In this document: piece by piece, positions 25,532 through 33,506 of the stretch
Layout of the letters: each line of letters starts with the position of its first letter
Position numbering within the stretch: the stretch's first letter is position 1
Source of the DNA: an uncultured Bacteroidota bacterium
GTDB lineage: Bacteria; Bacteroidota; Bacteroidia; UBA4408
Direction: 5' to 3'
NCBI GenBank assembly: GCA_903840505.1
Contig: CAIMGI010000063.1
Span: 1 to 47,487 of the forward strand
DNA length: 47,487 bases
The notes under the pieces: generated by a model
The model's database searches: none
What the model was told of the DNA's origin: nothing
Seen by the model: only the letters and a program-made list of their open reading frames with translations
Position numbers and translations under genes: made by a program

Positions 25532-28009
25532 ATGACACGTACATCCTTTTCAAACACCAAAAACCTGGCAATTATTGCAGCTTTTTTTTGTTTCATCTAT
25601 TTACATACAAATGCACAAGTTAAACTATATGGCTTAACAAGCGCAGGCGGGACTGATGGCATTGGAACTATTTTTGAATTTAATCCAACAGGAGCTACTC
25701 ATACGCTGAAACAGTCAATGAAAAACCTTGCCCCCGGTTGCTTTCCTGCTTATTTAGAATTGGCAGACGGAGGTAATGGGAAATTTTATGGTGTTGCCTC
25801 CGAAGGTGGTGCAACAGACGAAGGTGTTATTTTTGAATGGGACCCTGCTACAAACGTATATACACGCAAAATTGATATGAACGGTGCAGGAGGAAGTTAT
25901 CCATTCAGCACATTGATATTGAATGCCGGAAAATTTTACGGGGTAACGCACTTGGGTGGAGCAAACGGATTGGGTGCTATTTTTGAATGGGACCCTGTTA
26001 CAAACATATATATTAAGAAAAAAGATCTTGACATTAATACGGGAGGACTTCCTTACGGTACATTAACATTGTATAATGGGAAATTTTACGGACTTACTCA
26101 ATATGGTGGCGCTAATTTTTTGGGAACCCTATTTGAATGGGACCCTATTGCCAATGTGTGTGTTGCAAAGGTTAATTTCTCGGCTGCTATAGGAAGCAAG
26201 CCCTATGGTTCTTTAACTGTTAATGGCAGCAAATTATATGGAATGACACGTGATGGCGGAGCAACCAATGAAGGTGTAATTTTTGAATGGAACCCAGCAA
26301 ATAATGTGTACACAAAAAAAATTGATTTGAGTGCAACACTCGGCAGCACGCCTTATGGCGCAATGCTATTGAGTGGAAGCAAATTTTACGGAATGACAAG
26401 TGTTGGGGGAGTAAGCGGTAAAGGAGTAATTTTTGAATGGGACCCTACTAGCAATGTGTATACAAAAAAAATAGATTTTAACGGCACAAGCGGTGGTAAC
26501 CCTTACAGTAAATTAAGTCTTAACGGAACAAAATTGTACGGAATGACCTACGGTGGCGGAGCAAATTCATTGGGGGTGATATTTGAATGGGACCCTGTTG
26601 GAAACACATACACTAAAAAAATTGATTTGAGTGCAGCAGGTGGTAGCACCCCATTTAGTTCACTAGCTTTAGCAGGAGGTAAATTTTATGGCACAACGAA
26701 CACAGGAGGTGCAAGAAACAAAGGTGTTATTTTTGAATGGGACCCCGTAGGAAATACCTACACCAAAAAAATTGATTTAAACATCAGTATCGGCAGTAAT
26801 CCATACGGGACATTGACTTCGGATGGTGTCAGTAAATTTTATGGCAGCACTTTAAATGGAGGAGCAAAAGCAGGTGGAATTATTTTTGAATGGAATCCCG
26901 TAAGCAATACCTATACAAGTAAAATTGACCTCAACACCGCAGACGGAATTAATCCACACGGAGCAATGGTGTGGTATAACAATAAGTTTTACGGTATGAC
27001 AGAGAAAGGTGGTGCAAACAATGTTGGTGTTATATTTGAATGGGACCCGATAGCGAATGTGTATACAAAAAAAATTGACTTAACAGCGGCAAACGGAAAC
27101 AGTCCTTGGGGTGACCTTACCCTTAGCGGAACAAAGTTTTATGGGATGACACATAACGGAGGAGCCACAGACGAAGGAGTGATATTTGAATGGGATCCAG
27201 CAAGCAATGTGTATACAAAAAAGAGAGATTTTAGCGCAGCAACGGGTAGCAGCCCTTTCGGTTCATTGACATTATACAATGGTAAAATGTATGGAATGAC
27301 TAACAGTGGTGGCACAAACAATGCAGGTGTTATTTTTGAATGGGATCCTGTTGGAAATACTTACACCAAAAAAATTGACTTTATCGCAGGAACTGGTACC
27401 AATCCATTTGGTTCATTATCATTGGCTAATGGGAAATTTTACGGACTTACCTATCAAGGTGGAGCAAACCTTGCAGGTGTTATTTTTAAATGGGACCCAG
27501 TAACAAATACCTATACCAATAAAGCTGATTTTATGGGCCCAATAGGCAAAAATCCTTATGGTGCTATGACACTCATAGGAAGCAAATTTTATGGGATGAC
27601 CTCACAAGGTGGTGCAAACAACGTTGGGGTAATTTTTGAATGGGATACACTCACAAACATCTATTCTAAAGTGTTTGATTTGAGTCTTGCATTGGGAAGT
27701 ATTCCTTATGGAAACCTTCTTGCATTCGACATTTCAATTATTTCTGTAAAAGAAAATGTTTTAGCGGATAAGCCTATAAACATATACCCCAATCCTGCAA
27801 ACTCAATACTTACAGTGGAAATAACAAATGGAGTATTCACAAAAAATGACTTGAAAATAACAACTATATTGGGGCAAGAAATGCAAGTTAAAATTGACAA
27901 TGTAAATGCTTCAAAGGCAACATTGGATATCAGCGGACTCAGCCCGGGCTTGTATATGCTGCATTACGGTACAGATAATAAAATGGTAAAATTTGTAAAG
28001 GAGTATTAA
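25532..28009 (+). CDS. GloVer-repeat (TIGR03803-type) secreted protein with T9SS type A tail
   Basis: 825 residues. After an N-terminal signal anchor/peptide (AIIAAFFCFIYLHTNAQ), 14 tandem repeats of ~50 residues each carry [F/L]YG[M/L/V]T..GGA...GVIFEWDP. This is the 'GloVer' repeat family, predicted to form a beta-propeller-like surface structure. The last ~75 residues are a T9SS type A sorting domain (INIYPNPANSILTVE ... LSPGLYMLHYG). Cargo for the type IX system, very likely surface or secreted; ligand unknown. It has its own promoter and a single-gene layout. Confidence 0.9.
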   Translation: MTRTSFSNTKNLAIIAAFFCFIYLHTNAQVKLYGLTSAGGTDGIGTIFEFNPTGATHTLKQSMKNLAPGCFPAYLELADGGNGKFYGVASEGGATDEGVIFEWDPATNVYTRKIDMNGAGGSYPFSTLILNAGKFYGVTHLGGANGLGAIFEWDPVTNIYIKKKDLDINTGGLPYGTLTLYNGKFYGLTQYGGANFLGTLFEWDPIANVCVAKVNFSAAIGSKPYGSLTVNGSKLYGMTRDGGATNEGVIFEWNPANNVYTKKIDLSATLGSTPYGAMLLSGSKFYGMTSVGGVSGKGVIFEWDPTSNVYTKKIDFNGTSGGNPYSKLSLNGTKLYGMTYGGGANSLGVIFEWDPVGNTYTKKIDLSAAGGSTPFSSLALAGGKFYGTTNTGGARNKGVIFEWDPVGNTYTKKIDLNISIGSNPYGTLTSDGVSKFYGSTLNGGAKAGGIIFEWNPVSNTYTSKIDLNTADGINPHGAMVWYNNKFYGMTEKGGANNVGVIFEWDPIANVYTKKIDLTAANGNSPWGDLTLSGTKFYGMTHNGGATDEGVIFEWDPASNVYTKKRDFSAATGSSPFGSLTLYNGKMYGMTNSGGTNNAGVIFEWDPVGNTYTKKIDFIAGTGTNPFGSLSLANGKFYGLTYQGGANLAGVIFKWDPVTNTYTNKADFMGPIGKNPYGAMTLIGSKFYGMTSQGGANNVGVIFEWDTLTNIYSKVFDLSLALGSIPYGNLLAFDISIISVKENVLADKPINIYPNPANSILTVEITNGVFTKNDLKITTILGQEMQVKIDNVNASKATLDISGLSPGLYMLHYGTDNKMVKFVKEY
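25625..27720 (+). repeat. 14 tandem ~150-bp coding repeats
   Basis: The coding repeats are similar at DNA level too (TTTTTGAATGGGACC recurs), so recombination between copies could change repeat number in frame. Confidence 0.85.
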
Positions 28010-28110
28010 TGATGTTGGATATTTGGATGTTGGATGTTAAGTGCCTTAATCTAGTAAAAAGGAATATTGTAATGTCATAAATTTGCGATCAAAGGGATTG
28101 AATATTTATT

Positions 28111-29577
28111 TTACCCTCTAATCCCAATTACAAGTATATCGTCCGTTTGGTCGAAATCCATTTTCCAATTATCTAAGGTTTTTCTGATTGCCTTTTCCTG
28201 CTCATTCATTGGGAGGTTGTGTATAGAAAACAGGAGCTCCTTAAATGTTTTGCTTTTGAACTTTTTACCTGTAGGGCCTCCCATCTGATCAACAAAACCA
28301 TCGGTAAAAATATAAAGTGAATCGCCAGGATGAATTTTAATAGTGTGATTTGTAAAAGGCTTTAACTCCGTTAAATAAATACCGATGGGTTGCTTGTCGG
28401 CTTTTATTTCTTCAATTACGGGAAGAGGCAAAGTATTCGTAAGCATATTTGTAATGGCAAATTGCTTTTCAGTAGGATTGACTCTTTCTTCATTTTTTCT
28501 AATAATCCATAAGGGGTTATTCGCACCTGCATATTCTACTGTACCTTCCTTATCATCAAAACTAAGTAATGAAATATCCATCCCATCCTTGTTTTCACCA
28601 TCTGCACCTGATTGCTTTAACGAAGAAATAATAAGCGTTCTTAAATGTTCCAAAATTTCAGAGGGTTTAGTGACACCCTTTTCATTTACAATTTGGTTTA
28701 GAAAACCGTTCCCAATCATACTCATAAATGCACCCGGTACACCGTGTCCTGTGCAATCCACAGCTGCTAATAATTTCTTCCCGTTCTTTTCCGAGAACCA
28801 ATAAAAATCGCCTGATACAATATCTCTTGGTTGGAACAACAAAAAAGACTCCGGGAACAATTTATTTTTCAATTCTTTTGGTGGAAGTATCGCTTCTTGT
28901 ATCCGCTTCGCATAGTTTATACTGTCCGTTATATCCTTGTTCTTTTCTTCGATAATCTCATTTTTCACCTCAAGCAGTTTGTTAGATTCAGCCAATGCGA
29001 GTCTTGAAATTATTTCCTTTTTGGTAAGTGAATATCTTGAATGAATTAGAACAATGCAAATGAAAGCAACAGTTGCGACCAACATTCCACCGTTCACCAA
29101 AATATCTTGCAAACTCAAGGGACTTAATACCTTTAAGAAAATAATATTTGCAATCAATGAAATCACAACTACTGTTATCGACCAAATAGGTTTCCACAAC
29201 ACAAGCATACCTGCGCCAATAAAAAGTGCGATATATGCAAAAGCGTGCTTTTGAAGCATAGGAACATCCATTACACTCCACATGTAAGCGTTCTGCAAGG
29301 AGATGCCCATCACAGGAATAAATATTAAAACTTCAGTGCTGATGTTTAATTTTTTACGAAGCAGTACGCCCAATAAGACAAGTGAAGTAACTCCTATACG
29401 CACTGCAAAAAAGGTTTTCCAGTATTCAGGTATCGTAAAATAATCGCCCACAAACCAAATAGGATTCAATACAATAGCTACCCAACAAACAATTACATGA
29501 TGCTTGGTAGCAATTCTTTCGAGTTCTATTTCCCAATCGGGTTTTAAAGGTATGTTCTTTTTAGCAGACAAGGTCAT
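28111..29577 (-). CDS. 6-TM sensor SpoIIE (PP2C-type) phosphatase
   Basis: 488 residues. Six hydrophobic segments lie at about 28-185 (HHVIVCWVAIVLNPIWFV; AVRIGVTSLVLLGVLL; VLIFIPVMGISLQNAYM; AFAYIALFIGAGMLVLW; IWSITVVVISLIANIIFL; MLVATVAFICIVLI). Then a coiled coil (SNKLLEVKNEIIEEKNKD), the linker 'SINYAKRIQEAILPP' and a SpoIIE domain (DIVSGDFYWF, VDCTGHGVPGAFMS, GMDISLLSF, TDGFVDQMGG, TDDILVIG). The catalytic half closely resembles the HAMP-SpoIIE protein at 6.2 kb, but the sensor half is unrelated. It is monocistronic, with its own -7 box. Confidence 0.92.
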   Translation of the reverse strand: MTLSAKKNIPLKPDWEIELERIATKHHVIVCWVAIVLNPIWFVGDYFTIPEYWKTFFAVRIGVTSLVLLGVLLRKKLNISTEVLIFIPVMGISLQNAYMWSVMDVPMLQKHAFAYIALFIGAGMLVLWKPIWSITVVVISLIANIIFLKVLSPLSLQDILVNGGMLVATVAFICIVLIHSRYSLTKKEIISRLALAESNKLLEVKNEIIEEKNKDITDSINYAKRIQEAILPPKELKNKLFPESFLLFQPRDIVSGDFYWFSEKNGKKLLAAVDCTGHGVPGAFMSMIGNGFLNQIVNEKGVTKPSEILEHLRTLIISSLKQSGADGENKDGMDISLLSFDDKEGTVEYAGANNPLWIIRKNEERVNPTEKQFAITNMLTNTLPLPVIEEIKADKQPIGIYLTELKPFTNHTIKIHPGDSLYIFTDGFVDQMGGPTGKKFKSKTFKELLFSIHNLPMNEQEKAIRKTLDNWKMDFDQTDDILVIGIRG

Positions 29578-29590
29578 GGATGGCTTTACA

Positions 29591-29598
29591 CAAAGCTA
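29591..29598 (-). promoter_or_regulatory. -7 box (TAGCTTTG) of the 6-TM SpoIIE gene
   Basis: Minus strand TAGCTTTG matches TAnnTTTG, 13 bp before the ATG. The -33 position reads TTA rather than TTG. Confidence 0.5.
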
Positions 29599-29647
29599 AT
29601 CAATTAATTATACTATGTAACAGACAAAACTACATTTTAGTTTATGC

Positions 29648-31432
29648 CTATTGATTATTTATAACAATCAATTTACCACGCAACAAAACATTGGAGCCCT
29701 TTTGTAAGGCATAAAAATAGGATCCGCTTTCGACTTCATTCAATACTATTTCATTTCCATTGAGAGCAACTATTTTCACTTTATCTCCCATTAAATTATA
29801 GATGGTTAGCACACACTGAGTATCTTCATAAACTCCTATCCCTTCAATGTATATTCGATCATTACATGGATTGGGGAACAGGCTAATTTTCGGTTTTACA
29901 TCAGTGATTATTATTTGCTCTACCAATTTATAATCAACAGCACAATCAGTAAATGTATTTCCTTGCAATTGCCTCTGTTGTGCAGGAATACTGCCACTGC
30001 TATTGGTATTGGGAATACCTATACTCGGCCAGATTGCATTAAAAGCAATATAACCAGGCTTTGCTTTTTTATAGTAGGAAGTGTCGTTCAATGTATTTGT
30101 ATTAGCAGGCTGTATTACACCTTTAATGTTGTTGCCGTGAGCAAAATGTCCATTGCCACTTAATTGATACATTCCCATAAACGGACCATTGTTTGTTACT
30201 TCATTGCCAACAAAATTCTGGTTGTTGCTCGGAGGGTTGCTATTCATAAATATTCCATACAAATCGGCACGGTTTCTAAAATAAGTATTGTAAGGACCAT
30301 TTATTCCGTGCGAATCATCAATTACAATATTCTGTCCGGTATTTCCTTCAAACAAATTTAAAAATGTATAATTACCGTGTAACACCATATCTCCGGCTGA
30401 GTTCGCTGGAAGTGCTCCACTTACCCAATATGGATTGGTTGATGAATTGTATGCATATACATTTCCATTTGCACCCGATTGAATTAACATAGAATGACGC
30501 AAATGATTAAATACATTGTTCTCAATTAAACATTCGCCCGAGGTAGCTTGTGCAACAACACCGTAACCTTGTCCACCTCCACCGTATGCAAATGCATCGT
30601 GAAAGTAGCATCCGCTAATTTCAATATTACTTGAATTTGAAATGGCAATATGTGCAAAGTTACACATATCACTTTCTACTCCTTTTACCCAACAATTTAC
30701 CGCATAATTTAAATCAATGTTGGTAGTTTGACCCACACTTTGATCGAGTCGCTTTATTTTTAAACACTCTATTCCAGCTTCCTTTGCGGGCAAGACTTTC
30801 TTTACTTTACAACTATCACTCAATGAAAAAGTCTTACGCAGAGGGCTGCTTAAATTTATTCTATTTCCAACAATTGTTTTTATTTGTACTATTTGTCCTA
30901 CCGAACCGTAAGCCCAATTTGAAAACAACAATGCGCTATCGTTTTGCGAAATTTTAATGTAATCGTTTACTTGAAATAGTTGCGAATTGTCTACCACAAT
31001 AAAGCTGCTATCCTTGTCGGCACTGGCTGTAAAACGAGCAAAATTATTAGTGATAAAACCATTAATTCGTATCAAATCACTTGCTCCGTTTAAATCAAAA
31101 CTCAATGTTGTGCTATCAGAGGAATTCCCTTTTAACACAATGCTATCCGTTAATACAATTGAGGATTGAAATAAATAATTGCCCGAAGGAAAATAGATTA
31201 TCCCAGCATTTCCATTCAAGGAAGCAATGGCATTTTGTATGGCAACATCGTTTACTGTTAGTCCATCTCCTACTCCGGCAAAATTTGTAATATCAATTAT
31301 ATTTACTGAAACAGTAATTGGACCACGGTGACCCGCCAAACTCCAATCGGTTCGCCTTGCGGTTGGAATTACTTGCGCAAACAATGACTGAATCGCAATA
31401 ATTAAAAAAAGGAATAGTGTTTTAAAATGCAT
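29648..31432 (-). CDS. Secreted right-handed beta-helix (pectate-lyase-3-like) protein with T9SS tail
   Basis: 594 residues. Signal peptide (HFKTLFLFLIIAIQSLFAQ). The start of the mature protein is like pectate-lyase superfamily 3 (FAGVGDGLTVNDVAIQNAIA, GIIYFPSGNYLFQSSIVL, VLKGNSSDST). The middle has helix-type repeats (NIEISGCYFHDAFAYGG, CLIENNVFNHLRHSM, NTYFRNRADLYG, NFVGNEVTNNG). A T9SS type A tail ends it (ISLFPNPCNDRIYIEGIG). Polysaccharide lyase or glycan-binding activity is likely by fold, but no catalytic residue is assigned. A minus-strand TAGGTTTG ends only 4 bp before the ATG, so the transcript could be leaderless. Confidence 0.87.
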   Translation of the reverse strand: MHFKTLFLFLIIAIQSLFAQVIPTARRTDWSLAGHRGPITVSVNIIDITNFAGVGDGLTVNDVAIQNAIASLNGNAGIIYFPSGNYLFQSSIVLTDSIVLKGNSSDSTTLSFDLNGASDLIRINGFITNNFARFTASADKDSSFIVVDNSQLFQVNDYIKISQNDSALLFSNWAYGSVGQIVQIKTIVGNRINLSSPLRKTFSLSDSCKVKKVLPAKEAGIECLKIKRLDQSVGQTTNIDLNYAVNCWVKGVESDMCNFAHIAISNSSNIEISGCYFHDAFAYGGGGQGYGVVAQATSGECLIENNVFNHLRHSMLIQSGANGNVYAYNSSTNPYWVSGALPANSAGDMVLHGNYTFLNLFEGNTGQNIVIDDSHGINGPYNTYFRNRADLYGIFMNSNPPSNNQNFVGNEVTNNGPFMGMYQLSGNGHFAHGNNIKGVIQPANTNTLNDTSYYKKAKPGYIAFNAIWPSIGIPNTNSSGSIPAQQRQLQGNTFTDCAVDYKLVEQIIITDVKPKISLFPNPCNDRIYIEGIGVYEDTQCVLTIYNLMGDKVKIVALNGNEIVLNEVESGSYFYALQKGSNVLLRGKLIVINNQ

Positions 31433-31482
31433 TTTACAAACCTATGCATTTTTTTTCAACAGATTTTTTTGGTCTTAATTGC

Positions 31483-31510
31483 TTGTAAGTTGAAAAAAAT
31501 TATATCTTTG
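31483..31510 (+). promoter_or_regulatory. Promoter of the repeat-disrupted tail-fibre gene
   Basis: TTG at 31483-31485 and TATCTTTG at 31503-31510, 17 bp apart. It points at the ATG at 31547 with a leader of about 32 nt, which supports 31547 as the natural start. Confidence 0.6.
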
Positions 31511-31546
31511 TTTATAGAACCTTTCGTTAATTTAAATCCTATTAAT

Positions 31547-31640
31547 ATGCACCAGCAAACAAAAGCACCAGCAAACAAAAGCACCAGCAAGCATCGTAAC
31601 CTGCAAAGCTGCAGGTTTAATTTCCCTTAGTCTTTTCGTT
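31547..31640 (+). other. Out-of-frame 5' end of the tail-fibre gene (frame shifted by one 16-bp unit)
   Basis: ATG 31547 is preceded by a promoter. As assembled, its frame ends at 31630. If one 16-bp repeat unit is left out, the ATG reads MHQQTKAPASIVTCKAAG, then a hydrophobic stretch (LISLSLFVLCFSM) and NAKAQ: a complete signal peptide in frame with the 31641 reading frame, and a 470-residue product. In the assembled sequence the long frame has no ATG upstream of its signal sequence, only TTG at 31641 or an ATG at 31653. Confidence 0.8.
31550..31590 (+). repeat. 16-bp tandem repeat in the 5' coding end
   Basis: CACCAGCAAACAAAAG at 31550-31565 and again at 31566-31581, then a partial copy CACCAGCAA at 31582-31590. 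Sixteen is not a multiple of three, so each gain or loss of one unit moves the reading frame. Confidence 0.95.
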
Positions 31641-32975
31641 TTGTGCTTTTCTATGAACGCAAAAGCCCAAAACAATACCTTTCCTAACAGCGGTAATGCA
31701 GGTGTGGGAACCACTAACCCAGGTAGTAAGTTTGAGGTTGTTGGAAGTACTAGAATGAAAGGCAAGCTAGTAGTAGACAGCCTTGCAAAATTCAAAGAAG
31801 ATGTACAAATTTTAGGTGACCTAAAAATAAAAAGCCTTGAAGATACAGCACTTAACTATAACAGACTATTGGGAATAAACCAAAACGGTAAAATTATTAG
31901 CTACCCAGATTTAAAAATTAAGCCAAATAGCCTAACCATAAAACGTATTTACACTTCACGTATTATGCCATTACCAGGTGATTCGCTCGTATATTTTGGC
32001 GACAGCACAATTGTAATTAACTCAAACAGCCATAGCATTTACAATGACCAACAATCAGTTATCAAAGGCCTAGGAATAGGTTCGCCTCCGGTTTATATTA
32101 ATGGAAATCTTCTCGGAGGAAGTATTGGTTATGCACCCTATTCATTAGCATTGGGAGGAAATGCTATCGTTACAAACCAAGGAACAAATGCAATTGCAAT
32201 GGGGTATAGTATGAGTAACGGCATTCCTTATTCTTTAATGGTTGGTTTTGCGCCTCCTAATGGAGTATCGGGAGTGGGGCCTACTTTGTACATCGGACCT
32301 AAAGATGCTAATTTTCCATTAGGTCAAGTAGGTATTGGAACATCCGCTCCACACTGCGAATTTCATATTAAAGGACATAATGGCAATACAGACCTATGTA
32401 TTGAAAGTCAAAATGGAACCCAATGGGATTGGGCATCTTCTGATAATGGTTCATTAACAGCCTTTAGTCCTTCTTTTAATATTGCTCCTTTAAGTATAGC
32501 TTCAAGCGGTCAAGTTAATTTAACGCAGGCTTCCAATACAAACTATGCACTATCAATTGAAAATGGTGGAGGTGAAGGAAATTGTGTTTTTATTAAAGGT
32601 GGTGCGGGAGGAGGTGCCGGAAACAACTACAATTTACTTTTAGCGCAAACCTACGCTGGATTAGAACTTTTTAAAATTAATGGTAAAACAGGAACCACTT
32701 GGGCACGTAAAATAACCGTTACGCAAAGCGCTTTCGCAGATTATGTTTTTGATGATAGTTATACGATGATGAAACTACCTGAACTAGAGCAATATGTTAA
32801 ACAAAATAAGCACCTACCAAACATCCCATCTGAAAAAGAAATAAGAGAAAAAGGAATGGATTTAGGGGAAATGCAAAAACTTCAAATGGAAAAAATTGAA
32901 GAACTCACCTTGTACATTATACAGCAGCAAAAGGAAATTGAAGCACTAAGGAATTTGATAAAACAGCAAAAATAA
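31641..32975 (+). CDS. Tail-fibre-like surface protein; reading frame cut off from its start
   Basis: The open frame encodes 444 residues from TTG 31641. Conserved parts begin after NAKAQNNTFPNSGNAGVGTT. N-terminal NAGVGTTNPGSKFEVVG is the tail-fibre-like motif. In the middle, head-like repeats (SLALGGNAIVTNQGTNAIAM). The C-terminal domain is the common Bacteroidota tail-fibre type: ADYVFDDSYTMMKLPELEQY, NKHLPNIPSEKEIREKGMDL, then a coiled coil (QKLQMEKIEELTLYIIQQQK). It resembles the intramolecular-chaperone (S74-like) end of phage tail fibres, but no cleavage site is seen. First gene of a surface cassette; 40 bp before the lipoprotein gene. Confidence 0.85.
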   Translation: MCFSMNAKAQNNTFPNSGNAGVGTTNPGSKFEVVGSTRMKGKLVVDSLAKFKEDVQILGDLKIKSLEDTALNYNRLLGINQNGKIISYPDLKIKPNSLTIKRIYTSRIMPLPGDSLVYFGDSTIVINSNSHSIYNDQQSVIKGLGIGSPPVYINGNLLGGSIGYAPYSLALGGNAIVTNQGTNAIAMGYSMSNGIPYSLMVGFAPPNGVSGVGPTLYIGPKDANFPLGQVGIGTSAPHCEFHIKGHNGNTDLCIESQNGTQWDWASSDNGSLTAFSPSFNIAPLSIASSGQVNLTQASNTNYALSIENGGGEGNCVFIKGGAGGGAGNNYNLLLAQTYAGLELFKINGKTGTTWARKITVTQSAFADYVFDDSYTMMKLPELEQYVKQNKHLPNIPSEKEIREKGMDLGEMQKLQMEKIEELTLYIIQQQKEIEALRNLIKQQK

Positions 32976-33015
32976 ATTCTTTGACTGTTTACAAAAAAAA
33001 TCAAAGAACCAAGAA

Positions 33016-33504
33016 ATGAAGACAAAACTATACGCTTATTTACTTTTATTTTTTTGCTGCGCGATTACTTTACAATGCAAAAAAACAGGCTACGAGGAAG
33101 GCCCTAAAAGGAGTTTACGAAGCACTATTCAAAAACTTGCGCTTACAAAATGGGAACTTGAGTATTATGAAATAAATGGTGTTGATTCCTTTACAAATTT
33201 TAAATTAAGTCCCTTCTGTAAACCGTGGGAGTTCTCTGATATAAAAGACAAAGATTGTCAATGTGTATATGTGAATACTGGTGGAACAAATAATGACGAA
33301 AATAGCAGCGGATATACAACCAATCAAAATTCAAATACTCTACTAATACTTGGAGCGAAGAATGGGATGCGGTATAATCCATATAAACCAGATACTGTTA
33401 TTTATTGGCAAATAATAAAATTTTATCCTCGCAAAAATTTATGGTTAAAAACTACTTATAACCATATAAATTATTTCTTAAAATTTAAACGAATTGAAAA
33501 ATAA
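33016..33504 (+). CDS. Small lipoprotein of unknown function
   Basis: 162 residues. Signal with lipobox TLQC (Cys21), so outer-membrane or periplasmic lipoprotein. Mature part: charged start (KKTGYEEGPKRSLRS), then ALTKWELEYYEINGVDSFTN and a strand-rich end, a layout common in Bacteroidota lipocalin-like lipoproteins, though I do not claim the family. It lies between the tail-fibre-like gene (40 bp) and the T9SS gene (2 bp). Confidence 0.75.
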   Translation: MKTKLYAYLLLFFCCAITLQCKKTGYEEGPKRSLRSTIQKLALTKWELEYYEINGVDSFTNFKLSPFCKPWEFSDIKDKDCQCVYVNTGGTNNDENSSGYTTNQNSNTLLILGAKNGMRYNPYKPDTVIYWQIIKFYPRKNLWLKTTYNHINYFLKFKRIEK

Positions 33505-33506
33505 TT

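Noticed and set aside
25625-27720. Regular ~150-bp repeats considered as a CRISPR-like array
   Set aside because: They are coding repeats in one frame (GloVer), with no spacer/repeat pattern and no cas genes.
28012-28038. Short direct repeat GATGTTGGAT near the GloVer stop
   Set aside because: Low complexity, no element ends or further copies; not enough to call a mobile repeat.
28385-28804. Plus-strand open frame of ~139 codons
   Set aside because: Antisense to the SpoIIE catalytic domain; no family match.
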